From contig NC_133652.1 in assembly GCF_009905375.1 (NCBI RefSeq), positions 16,170,850 to 16,234,849 on the forward strand: a stretch of 64,000 bases of DNA. The letters run 5' to 3'. The notes under the pieces are model-generated. The model searched no databases, was not told the DNA's origin, and saw only the letters and a program-made list of their open reading frames with translations. Source of the stretch: Apium graveolens. Its lineage: Eukaryota > Streptophyta > Magnoliopsida > Apiales > Apiaceae. The position numbers and the translations under genes were made by a program. Shown here piece after piece: positions 24,761 through 34,967 of the stretch. The number at the start of each line of letters is the position of its first letter. The first letter of the stretch is position 1.

Positions 24761-25149
24761 TCAAAAGATACATAAATTATAATAAAATAATTAAATTGAC
24801 ACTTCTAAATTCAACCGAATACAATAGAATTTACTGCCAAGTCAGCGATTCGTGTTAATAAGATCAACGTACCAAATTTAACTATAAAACATAATCCAAT
24901 GGGAATCTTTAGATTACAAGTAAAAAAAATAAAACAAAATTATATAATAATTTCTTTAGACTAAATGACTTTTTAGGTTTTTAAAATATTGGAAACCAAT
25001 TTTGATAATTATATTAATTTAAGAAATTTAATTTTAATAATTTTTCTTGATTTAAATACATCAACACAGGTTTAAAAATAAAAAATAATTTAACAAAACA
25101 TGAATCAATATGAGTGAATATAAAGAGAATTGTGAAAAAATAGTAAAAT

Positions 25150-26120
25150 AAAATCGCATGCCCAAATCAGGACATATGACCTGGACCGTGGGAGATGGTC
25201 AGTAATTTCTATCTGTTGCTAAATATTTTGAAGGATAAAATTAACAAAGCAAAACATGAGTAAAAAGTCAGGTACTTATATCCACCAATAAGAATAGAGA
25301 AACAGACCTTAGCGATCCGCCACTAACATATAGGACAAATCCTGACCGTACATTGAACTACAGAAAACACAGAGAACACTACTCCTAACCGTCCGATCCC
25401 CAAAGTAAAAGCACACGGATAAATTTTTGTACATCAAACGAGACTTATCTGCTCTTTTACTTGGGGTTGCTGGTACTCTTCTTTTTCAATAAGCTTCCGA
25501 ATTTGTGAAGCAATTGTTTTGAAACTAAATTATGTAAACAATTTCTTTGAGGCAACTTCCTGAACGGATTCCTTTTCTGCTGCCTCCGGGAAATCCTTAT
25601 CTCCCAAGTTGCTGCTTTTCCATTTCTTTGTTCTCGTCCTCTTTGGGCTTTCCATTTATGTCTCAAATTTAAGCTTGTTCTTGTTCGATACTCACACAAT
25701 TCGAGTGAAAATAACAAAAAACGGAGGGATTGGTAGTTGAATGGAGGGATTCATCGACAACTCTTTGGAAGAAATTAACACCGATTTGTAAATATTTTTA
25801 TATATGCTTTCAATTATTTTCCATTATTTCGTCGAGATTTGGGTTTTCAATTTCTGTAAATTTGTTGTTATTGTTGGCTTTGTATATGAATAGCTTGTGT
25901 TATTTTGAGGTATATGATTCGTTAAATTTTGGTTGCATTTTTTATCTCGTCGTAGTTTAGGCTGCCGCCTTCGAATTTATATTTTCCGGCGTGAGCTGTT
26001 CTCTAAACATTTAGAATGGTTTTAAAGCTTCGTAGATTTAAAACTAGGCATGTTGAATTGCACTGCAAAATCGCCTCTTGAAAATTGTGTTTTGATTGAG
26101 TTTGAGGTTGCCGGAAAATG
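25150..26120. other. Non-repetitive CACTA interior, origin unknown
   Basis: This segment is less AT-rich than the rest of the element and contains ORFs at 25457-25717 (minus, 86 residues, rich in Lys, Arg and Gln) and 25730-25960 (plus, 76 residues, hydrophobic). Neither matches CACTA TNPA or TNPD that I can recognise. It may be captured host sequence, but I cannot identify a source. Confidence 0.3.
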
Positions 26121-26505
26121 TCCAGATTCCGGTGGTTTCCGGGATCCGGCATTTTTTTAAAAAAATCTGGACTTCGTTATTTCAACCACTGCGGTTGAAT
26201 TTAACATTGCATTTTCAACCATATATGGTTGAATTTAATTTGGGCGGGCTATTTAAATTTTTTCGGAAAATTTAATTATTTGTGCGGGATATTTGAATTT
26301 TAGCCGAAAAATCTAATTTGACCGAAAATGGTTGTATTTAGGCGGTTGTATTTAGTCGGTCGTATTTAGTATAAATACAACCGCCTTACGAATACAACCG
26401 GTCTAAAAACCGGTTGTATTTAGCTAAATACAACCGGATTCGGTTGTATTTAGCTAAATACAACCGTTTTTTTACCGGTTGTATTTAGCCGTTTTTCTTG
26501 TAGTG

Positions 26506-27439
26506 TAACTTCTAAAAATTAGGACATGATTTTATATTTCAACTCCAACAATGATTTCTAAATCCATCTCTTATATTATTATAATAATAAATTTGAAAAG
26601 ATATGAACAAAAAGTGGAAGAAAGAGAAAGAAGAGAGTGGAAGAAAGAGTGAGAAATTAATATTTTATTAATAAAAATGATATAAGTGATGATTAGTTGT
26701 TTCTTATAAGGTATGGAGTTTATGTATCAGTGATTTAAACAACCACTAATACATTATTAGAGTGTCAATTTAAGTCAAGTTCCTTGTATTTGAACGTAAC
26801 TGACCGTTTAAGAAAACTGTTGGACTTACGCTAAGTTTTAAAATACGGGGTAAATGAATTAAAAGGACCCTCAAATTTTTATTTATTTTTGTTAGACGAA
26901 CCTTCAAAATTTTAAATCTACACATAAGTAAATATTTTGGATAATAAATTAAATCTTGAATCTGCATTTCTTTCATGATTGCACGGAGATTTACAATATT
27001 AATTATGTGGACAATTACAACATTTGCATAATTCGATTATGGTAGCATTCTTAATGTATCAGATGACAATGTAATGATTTCTTTTAGTGTTGTAATCGGT
27101 GATAACAGTGCATGAACTGGAGAAAAAGAAATATAATTAATAATAAAGGAGAAAAAGAAAGAATCAGAAGGAAGGGAGCATGGTGCATGTTTAATTATGT
27201 GCAAATAGCAGAAGCAAAACAAAATTAAGACAATCAACAGCCAAGTGGCTCAATAGATATTGACTTTACGTACCAGCTCGTAGTATTATATTACGTGGAT
27301 AATTTTAGATACACCAATATAATATAAGCCATTATCTGAATGAATTTGGTTGGTGCTTGCCATGTCGGCAACATAGCCAAGTGTGTTGTGCTGTTTACTT
27401 GTTTTAGTTTCTCATTTTCACACACAAATTATTAACATA
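26506..27439. other. AT-rich intergenic DNA
   Basis: No gene or element end was recognised between the CACTA element and the MITE tip at 27440. Minus-strand ORFs at 26770-26976 and 27037-27237 have no domain support. Confidence 0.5.
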
Positions 27440-27447
27440 TACTCACC

Positions 27448-28157
27448 CGATAACTCCTGCTGGCGGGACTGCTCCTTCGACGCCGTCCTGGATCCTTCGC
27501 CGTTGTAGAGGTGTAACTGTGGTTGAGTTCCTACAAAACAACACCGGAAGGGGGGTTGGAGTCCCGCGGCGCCTCCGGCGTGAGAGTAAGAACTAGCTTT
27601 TTGGGAAGATGAAGATGAATATGAATGTAAGGTGGCTATGTGTGTATATGAGTGTGAAAGAATGATTAACCCAAAAACTTCACCTTCTTCTGCTATTTAT
27701 AGCCCAAGGGTAGAGTTCTGGGGTTGGTACCTTTAGATCATAACCATTGGTTCTAGGAGCGGAGGACACCTAGCTAGAGTGGATGATTTACACGTATCAG
27801 TGCAGGACTGGCTGAGGAATGTTCTGAGGATCCTCTGACACGTGCCCTGATCATTCCCATGATTGATGTGCGACAGTTGTCCCCGTCATGTGCTTGGGTC
27901 AGTGTCTCACGTGCTGGGATTTACCAAGGTTGGGCTCGCGGGACTGAGCTGGTCAGGACTGGTAGTGTGCGGGACTACTCCTTCCAGGAGCTGTGTGGAG
28001 TTAGGAGTAGTCCTTCCAGGAGCTATATGGAGTTAGGAGCCTAGGAGTAGTCCTTCCATGAGCTATATGGAGTTAGGAGCCTAGGAGTAGTCCTTCCAGG
28101 AGTTATATGGAGTTAGGAGCCTAGGAGTAGTCCTCTCAGGAGCTATATGTACTATCA
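27448..28157 (-). repeat. 3' LTR of the array-bearing element
   Basis: About 710 bp. The low-coordinate half matches the other LTR closely (cctggatccttcgccg, cccgcggcgcctccggcg, ggttggtacctttagatcat). The inner edge holds a 40-bp tandem repeat (ggagttaggagcctaggagt plus agtccttccaggagctatat), about four units between 27990 and 28157. A TATA-like ctatttatag on the plus strand near 27697 reads ctataaatag on the minus strand and could be the LTR promoter. Confidence 0.88.
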
Positions 28158-28231
28158 TGTGCCCCCCACTCCCTTATTCAGATTTTCTGGATGGGGGAGT
28201 AAATTTGGGTTTATTTGTGGAACGTGAGCTT

Positions 28232-29095
28232 TTGATTGTTTTGTTTAGAAGGAGTTGAGCTTTTCTTGTCCCCCAGTCCGGATTGCGCTGAGTTCGGCGA
28301 ATCAGGACTAAGGTGGTTGTCTTTGGAAGGAGTTGAGCTTTTCTTGCCCCCCAGTCCGGATTGCGCTGAGCTCGGCGAATCAGGACTAAGGTGGTTGTCT
28401 TTGGAAGGGGCTGAGCTTTTCTTGTCCCCCAGTCCGGATTGCGCTGACTTCGGCGAATCAGGACTAAGGTGGTTGTCTTTGGAAGAGGTTGAGCTTTTTT
28501 TTCCCACAAGTTCGGATTGCGCTGAGTTCGGAAAATCAGGACTAAAGTGGTTGTCTTTGGAATGAGTTGAGCTTTTCTTGCCCCTCAGTCCGGATTGCGT
28601 TGAGTGCGGCGAATCAGGAGTAAAGTTTGTTGTTCTTAGAAGAATTTGATCTTTCCTTGCCCCCAGTCCGGATTGGGTTGAGTTCGGTCAATCAGGACTA
28701 AGGTTGGTTGTTCTTGAAAGAATTTGAGTTTTGCTTGCCCCATAGTCCGGATTTTGGTGAGTTCAGCCAATCAGGACTAAGGTTGGTTGTCCTTAAAAGA
28801 ATTTGAGCTTTGCTTGCCCCTAGTCCGGATTGTGTTGAGTTCATCCAATTTGGACTAAGGTTTGATTTCTTGAGAGGAATTTGAGCTTTTCTTTCCACCC
28901 AGTCCGGGTTGCGTTGAGTGCAACAATCAGGACTAAAGTTGGTTGTCCTTAGAAGAATTTGTGTTTTTCTTGTCCCCCAGTCCGGATTGCGTTGAGTTTA
29001 GCGATCAGGACTAAAGTTGGTTGTCCTTAGAAGATTTTGTGATTTTCTTACCCCCCAGTCCGGATTGCGTTGCAGTAGACCACCCAGACTAGTGT
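28232..29095. repeat. 78-bp tandem array, about eleven copies
   Basis: The fixed point agtccggatt recurs at 28275, 28353, 28431, 28509 (as agttcggatt), 28587 and 28665, exactly 78 bp apart, and then more loosely to 29057. Each unit carries an interrupted palindrome, AGTCCGGA...(spacer)...CAGGACTA. As 78 is a multiple of three, long frames stay open; on the minus strand one encodes 26-residue Ser/Pro-rich repeats (28211-28507), which may be chance. Confidence 0.92.
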
Positions 29096-29124
29096 TGGAG
29101 AATTTGAGCTGTTGTCGGGTCCAA

Positions 29125-29670
29125 GTGTGCTGGACTCGGGGGTTGCTAGACCCGGATGTTGCTAGAACAGGGTGTTGCAGGACATGTTGTATTTCTGGAC
29201 TGGGGTGTTTCTGGACTAGGGTGTTGCGGGATCCGGATGTTGTTGCTGGACCCGGGTGTTGCTGGACCCGGGTGTTGCTGGACCCGGGCGTTCCTCGACA
29301 TTGGTGTCCTTGGACCTGATTGTTGTTGGACCCGGGTGTTGTGGGACCCGGTATATTCCTGGATCCGGGTGTTGCTGGACCCGGGTGTTACTGGACCTAG
29401 ATGTTGTTGTTGGATCCGTGTGTTGCTGGACCCGGGCGTTCCTCGACATTGGTGTCCTTGGACCTGGTTGTTACTGGACCCGGGTGTTGCTGGATTAGGG
29501 TGTTGCGGGACCAAGGTGTTGTTGTAGGACCTAGGTGTTGTTTTTTGACCCGGGTGTTCCTCGACCTCGGTGTCCTTGGACCTGGTTATTACTGGATCCG
29601 GGTGTTGCTGGACTAGTGTGTTGCGGGACCCGGGGTATTGCTGGACCGGGGTGTTGCTGGACTAGTGGGT
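29125..29670. repeat. GC-rich minisatellite built on a 16-bp unit
   Basis: The unit is close to acccgggtgttgctgg, repeated with variants about thirty times. A higher-order block (gcgttcctcgacattggtgt then ccttggacct) recurs near 29288, 29438 and 29550. A step of 16 moves the frame each time, so all six frames stay open for long stretches. The resulting repetitive ORFs are not taken as genes. Confidence 0.9.
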
Positions 29671-29699
29671 GCTTTTGCCTTAAAATATAATTCTAAGTA

Positions 29700-30985
29700 A
29701 ATATGTTTCCTCTAGTCCAGACTCATGGTTAGTCTGGACTAGTGGTTGCTTAGTTTTACTTAGAAAATAGTTCTAAGTGAATTTGTTTGCTCTAGTCCAG
29801 ACTCATATTTAGTCCGAACTAGAGGTTGCTTAGTTTTACTTAGAAAGTAATTTTAAGTAAATATGGTTGTTCTAGTCCTGAGTAAAAATTTGTCCGGACT
29901 AGTGGTGATTTTTTTAGAAAATTAATTCCAAGTAAAAATGGTTGCTCTAGTCCTGACTAATTGCTTTGTCCGGACTAGTGGTGGCTTTTTTGTTTAGAAA
30001 ATTAATTCTAAGTAAAAGTGGTTGCTCTAGTCCTGACTAATAGCTTGTCCGGACTAGTGTTGGATTTTTGAAAAATTAATTCCAAGTGAAAAATGGCTGC
30101 TCTAGTCCTGACTAATAGCTTGTCCGGACTAGTGGTGGCTTTTTTGTTTAGAAAATTAATTTTGAGTAAATATGGTTGCTCTAGTCCTGACTAATATCTT
30201 GTCCGGACTAGTGGTGGCTTCTTTACTTAGAAAATTAATTCTAAGTAAATATGGTTGCTCTAGTCCTGACTAATATCTTGTCTGGACTAGTGGTGGCTTC
30301 TTTACTTAGAAAATTAATTCTAAGTAAATATGGTTGCTCTAGTCCTGACTAATAAATTGTCCGGACTAGTGGTGGCTTTTTTGTTTAGAAAATTAATTCT
30401 AAGTAAAAGTGGTTGCTCTAGTCCTGACTAATAGCTTGTCCAGACTCGTGTTGGTTTTTTAGAGAATTAATTCTAAGTAAAAATGACGGCTCTAGTCCAG
30501 ACTGATAGCTTGTCCGGACTAGTGGTGGTTTTTTAAAAAATTAATTTCAAGTAAAAATGGTTGCTCTAGTCCTGACTATTAGCTTTGTCCGGACTAGTGG
30601 TGGCTTTTTTGTTTAGAAAATTAATTCTAAGTAAAAGTGGTTGCTCTAGTCCTGACTAATAGCTTGTCCGGACTAGTGTTGGATTTTTGGAAAATTAATT
30701 CCAAGTAAAAATGGTTGCTCTAGTCCTGACTAATAGCTTTGTCCGGACTAGTGGTGGCTTTTTTGTTATGGTTGCTCTAGTCCTGACTAATATCTTGTCC
30801 GGACTAGTGGTGGCTTCTTTACTTAGAAAATTAATTCTAAGTAAATATGGTTGCTCTAGTCTTGACTAATATCTTGTCCGGACTAGTGGTGGCTTCTTTA
30901 CTTAGAAAATTAATTCTAAGTAAATATGGTTGCTCTAGTCCTGACTAATATCTTGTCCGGACTAGTGGTGGCTTCTTTTTTTTTA
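29700..30985. repeat. 79-bp tandem array, about seventeen copies
   Basis: The fixed point ctagtcctga recurs at 79-bp steps where the units are complete (for example 30181, 30260 and 30339). Some units are shortened. Each unit holds ctagtcctgac, a nine-base spacer and gtccggactag, which can pair as a ten-base stem with one fixed mismatch. The rest of the unit is AT-rich (gaaaattaattctaagtaaa). Confidence 0.93.
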
Positions 30986-31071
30986 GTTCGAGCTTTGCTT
31001 CTTCCTCTTTTCTGATTTCCTCCCACATCTCTTCCAACCTTCTCTGCTTAGCAACTTCTGTTTTTTTCTTA

Positions 31072-31485
31072 TTACCTTGATCCTTTTTTGCTTTTCTTCC
31101 CCTTGGCTCCGATTCGGTCAAAAACAGATCTCTTAGATTGCTGGGAATCCCCGGACTCCTCCGGTTCCTCCTCGAGTTTGGCTTCTTCCTGGAGTCGGGT
31201 TTGCTCCTGCCTGTAGAGCCTGATTGCTTCTGCTAGTTCATCACTTGTAAGGTTGGCCATATGTTCTTCGTCCATCGGGACATTGGTGTACTTGTATTGA
31301 TTGAGCTCCATGAGGGTCCTGACATCCCTGGTGTTTACAATTCTCTCCACTACGGGAGTGTGTAGTGGCTGCTCCTGGAATGTTTCTTTCTTGGCTCCTG
31401 GATCAAGGGCCTAGGAGTGGTCCGGCTCCTGGACCTGAGCACTAGCAGATGGTTTCCCAGAGGTATTATTTCCTAGTCTTGCCAT
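31072..31485 (-). pseudogene. Gag-like remnant of the LTR element
   Basis: A minus-strand frame starts with ATG at 31485-31483 (MARLGNNTSGKPS), meets a TAG at codon 25, and is otherwise open to a TAA at about 31072. The downstream part (from MERIVNTRDVRTLMELNQY) is rich in Glu, Gln and Arg and ends in a Lys-rich tail with SVFDRIGAKGKK. SVFDRIG-type motifs occur in plant LTR-element Gag proteins, but no zinc knuckle follows. Its place just after the primer-binding site supports a gag origin. Confidence 0.55.
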
Positions 31486-31905
31486 TTCTCAACAATACTA
31501 ACAACAAATAACAACAATATGCTACAGAGAATATCGATCTAAGGTTGCTTTTTGAAAATTGCAAAAACTACCCAGAATAACAACAAACACTAACAAATAG
31601 CTTCTTGGGAGCAGTTTAAACAATTTCCTGGGACTACTCAACAATGTAGTAGGACGCAAATGCCATATTCAAGCTAGAGCAAAAATGATTAAAACTAACG
31701 ATAACTCACACAAACGTGGCTTATATCAACAAAACGAGCTCACATAAACGTGGCTTAAATAAACAACATTCATTCTTATGGAAGAGGTTGGTTGCTTGGG
31801 TTCCTAAAAGTTTGAATAAATGGACTCTTTGACGAGTTTGTTGATGAAGGTGAATCCAGGGGCACCGAGACCCAAGGATGGAGAGCCCCTCCTTCTAGCA
31901 CCAAA

Positions 31906-32583
31906 TGATAACTCCTGGTGGCGGGGATGCTTCTTCGACGCCATCCTGGATCCTTCGCCGCTGTAGAGGTGTAGCTGTGGTTGGGTTCCTACAAAACAAC
32001 ACTGGAAGGGGGGTTGGAGTCCCGCGGCGCCTCCGGCGTGAGAGTAAGAACTAACTTTTTGGGAAGATGAGGATGAATATGAATGTAAGGTGGCTATGTG
32101 TGTATATGAGTGTGAAAGAATGATTAACCCCAAAACCTCACCTTCTTGTGCTATTTATAGCCCAGGGGTAGGGTTTTGGGGTTGGTACCTTTAGATCATA
32201 GCCATTGGTTCGGGGAGCGGAGGACACCTGGCTGGAGTAGATGCTTTACACGTGTCAGTGCAGGACTGGCTTAGGAATGTTCTGAGGATCCTCTGACACG
32301 TGCCCTGATCATTCCCATGATTGATGTGCGACAGTTCTCTCCGTCATGTGCTTAGGCCAGTGTCTCACGTGCTGGGATTTACCAAGGTTGGGTGCGCGGG
32401 ACTGAGCTGGTCAGGACTGGTAGTGTGCGGGACTACTCCTTCCAGGAGCTGTGTGGAGTTAGGAGCCTAGGAGTAGTCCTTCCAGGAGCTATATGGAGTT
32501 AGGAGCCTAGGAGTAGTCCTTCCAGGAGCTATATGGAGTTAGGAGCCTATGAGTAGTCCTCTCAGGAGCTATATGTATTATCA
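31906..32583 (-). repeat. 5' LTR of the array-bearing element
   Basis: About 678 bp, starting TGATAACTCCTGG and ending TATTATCA on the plus strand, so the LTR has TGATA/TATCA inverted ends. It has fewer copies of the 40-bp inner repeat than the other LTR (about three). The retrotransposon's transcript would start in this copy and run to lower coordinates. Confidence 0.88.
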
Positions 32584-32848
32584 CTCCCTCCGTCCCATTT
32601 TGATCTTCCTCTATTAACTTTCGGTACTGTTCATACTAAGTGATTGACTACTAATTTACGTCTAATCTATAAGATCAAATATAGTCATGAGTGATTTTGT
32701 TGGATTCGTCTTTATGAGTATTTTAATATAGTGAAATTTTTATATTTAATATCAATACGAAATAAAAAATATTAACAATTAAAAATATGCATTGGCAAAC
32801 GTGTACAACAGAAATAAGAAAAGTATTTAGGGACGGAGGGAGTACTAT
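32584..32848. mobile_element. Stowaway MITE, split by the LTR element
   Basis: The right end is GGGACGGAGGGAG followed by TA. The left end, CTCCCTCCGTCCC, directly abuts the LTR. The missing left TA is found with a CTCAC(C) tip at 27440-27447, on the far side of the LTR element. The simplest reading is that the LTR element inserted about five bases inside the MITE and duplicated CTCCC. The MITE is about 270 bp, AT-rich and non-coding. Confidence 0.8.
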
Positions 32849-34750
32849 GTTATTTTTTAATCGAAGAATCTTAAGTGAGAAGTCTTTTTTATTAATCATC
32901 TCAAGCTCAAGTTGCCCATGTGACTTAATTATATGATTAGCATTCAAGCTATGGTTAAAAAGGGATTTTACATTTAAAACAATTAGGTAATATTTCTGGT
33001 TTTTAGAGCCTAGTGCAGGGTACTTTTTTTGAATTATAAAATCAAAAAATATGTCAAAATACCTGAATTTTTTTTGAATAAATTGTTTACTAAATTTAAG
33101 TGTTTCTTTAAAAAAAATAACTTAACTAAATACGAGCAAGTTACATGATAATACAAATCGGACAATTTTTTAAAAATCACAGATAAATCGCTTAAAACAG
33201 TAAAAAATTGTCCGATTTATCCTATTTTTTAAAATTAACCTCATAAATTGTTATTATATTTCAATTGAATAATTCCAATTTTTGGAATACATAATTACGA
33301 TTTCTAAATTACATAACACTAGAAGTATATCTGCTTCTCTTTAAATAGGTTCGCAAATAATGCACAAGATTGAATAGAACTGATGAATGCTGTCAGCTGC
33401 TCAATTCGTTCAGAATTCATGCCATATTATGGAACATATACAGGTGCACCCCAATGATCCAGGACTTGTTAATTATGAGGTTTTTCTATGGGACCATCTT
33501 CTTCATCATGGCCCCCCGCAACTTGTACAATTGTATAGTGTAACAATACATATATTATGAATATATCACTAACTGTATATTGGTTAGGATCTTACACACA
33601 AAATAAGGCAGATTGAAATTTGATTATGTTGAACCAGTCAAGACTCAAGAGTACTTGTATGGAGACTCATTCCACTGATTTATGACTCCGATCCCTTCCA
33701 TTGGAGAAAATGAATATCCTTTAAAAAGGATGACAAGTTAAATGAATAATTTTTCAGGTTTTAACATAACACAATATACTTTTTACTGAATAATATCAAT
33801 AATTTGTTTTCCGTCCAAATTTATTTATTTATTGAGATTTTAGTTATTTAAATAAAAGGGTTTTCAGTTAAAATAATAATTTAAATAAAATTTGGATACC
33901 AACTAGAACAAAACAATAGAAGCCCAACGTGACATAATATAAAGTCCTGTTAAAATGGGACCGGGAGCTTGTAAACTATAGATCTCAACCAATGGGAAGA
34001 AGAGTTAATTAAAAGAAACTAAGTAGGTCCAATTTAGGCAACTTATATAATTAAGTCTCCAGCTCCAAGTCAATAAAAGCAACTACTTTTGTTTATATTA
34101 CTTTTGTCAAAAGAACTACTTTTGTTGGTATTATTATTTTATATTCCTAACTAGGCGGTCCCAAAATTGAAACCCTAGTGGCAAAACCTACTTTCTAATA
34201 CTGCTGCTACTACTTTTGTTGCTTCCTTGTTATTTTCCCAAAACAGTGGCCGTTGTTTTTAAGATGGTTACCCCATTGTTTTTGACTATATATATTTCAC
34301 TGTTACTCGTTTCCTTTAATCATTAACATCATAAGTTATGAAATATGGGAAATGATATTTTTAGATTTCGTTTTAATTTTCGAAACGATTTTTTTAATAT
34401 TTGCTATTAATTTGATGATTTTTAATTGGTAATTTAAGTAGCCAAACTACCTAAAAATTTATGTCAAAAAGTCAAAAGACTAACATTAAAAGAAAGAGGG
34501 ATAATAAATATTGATGAACCTTCTACATTAATATCAAGTCCACCAATAGAAATATAACAAACCCATAAATTGAGTAATTATTATTTGCCCTGAACATACA
34601 CTAAATAAATTCTTTTGTAAATAAATTTAAAAATATGGATATTTTCGATAAATTTTCTTAATTTTTTCAAGAGTTGTTTCTTGTGCATTCGGGGAAAGTC
34701 TTGTCTTTTCACTTTTTTATGCTAGGGAACTAAGAAAAAGATTTATGTAA
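32849..34750. other. Intergenic DNA without recognised features
   Basis: AT-rich, no supported gene. Only short scattered ORFs are present. Confidence 0.5.
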
Positions 34751-34754
34751 ATAT

Positions 34755-34967
34755 TACATATGTCCCATGAAATTGTATGCGTTTAATATTTGTGCGTATT
34801 TTGAGACTTATATAAAATATAGTTTCATAATTTTTTTTTAAATAAAAGTTTAAATATAAACTTTTATTCAGATTTTTTTTAAAAAAAATTATGAAATTAT
34901 GTTTTAAATGAGTATTGAAAAGCGTGCCGAAAAGTAATGTATAAAATTTAATGAGACAGGGGGAGTA
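34755..34967. mobile_element. Foldback MITE
   Basis: Arms of roughly 90 bases face each other: tgtcccatgaaattgtatgc at the left against the reverse complement of the stretch before gagacagggggagta at the right, and gagacttatataaaatatag against the matching right-arm segment ttatgttttaaatgagtatt. The right end, gggggagTA, is Stowaway-like and the left end is worn. Confidence 0.6.

Larger units (their letters stand above)
21866..26505. mobile_element. Non-autonomous CACTA (En/Spm-type) element
   Basis: The left end CACTACAAGAAAA and the right end TTTTTCTTGTAGTG are matching inverted repeats, flanked by the 3-bp duplication TAA. Subterminal regions (21880-22390 and 26180-26490) are dense in the motif acaaccg and its complement cggttgt, in both orientations, as expected for transposase-binding repeats of CACTA elements. 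The 4640-bp interior has no transposase domain. It carries a tandem array (22560-24390) and a GC-richer segment (about 25150-26120), both entered separately. Confidence 0.92.
27448..32583 (-). mobile_element. Large non-autonomous LTR retrotransposon with three minisatellite arrays
   Basis: Two similar LTRs (27448-28157 and 31906-32583) begin GATAACTCCTG (the right copy with full TG) and end CTATCA or TTATCA. Orientation is minus. A primer-binding-site candidate, TGGTGCTAGAAGGAGGGG, lies just inside the right LTR (31903-31886). A purine tract, AGGGAGTGGGGGGCACA on the minus strand, lies just inside the left LTR (28174-28158). The interior has a short gag-like frame next to the primer site, then three tandem arrays, and no protease, integrase or reverse transcriptase. 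This is the layout of a large-retrotransposon-derivative (LARD-like) element that needs a partner's enzymes. Flanks CTCAC(C) and CTCCC are a plausible imperfect 5-bp target duplication. Confidence 0.87.

Noticed and set aside
28236..28565. 109-residue plus-strand ORF
   Set aside because: It is antisense to the element and open only because the 78-bp repeat is a multiple of three.
29017..29616. Six long ORFs on both strands
   Set aside because: All are produced by the 16-bp GC-rich tandem repeat, which opens every frame and gives repetitive Cys/Trp/Pro-rich peptides. No start context or domain supports a gene.
28232..30985. CRISPR-like array
   Set aside because: Repeats are 78-79 bp with diverging, not unique, intervals. 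They lie inside an LTR element of a plant nuclear genome.
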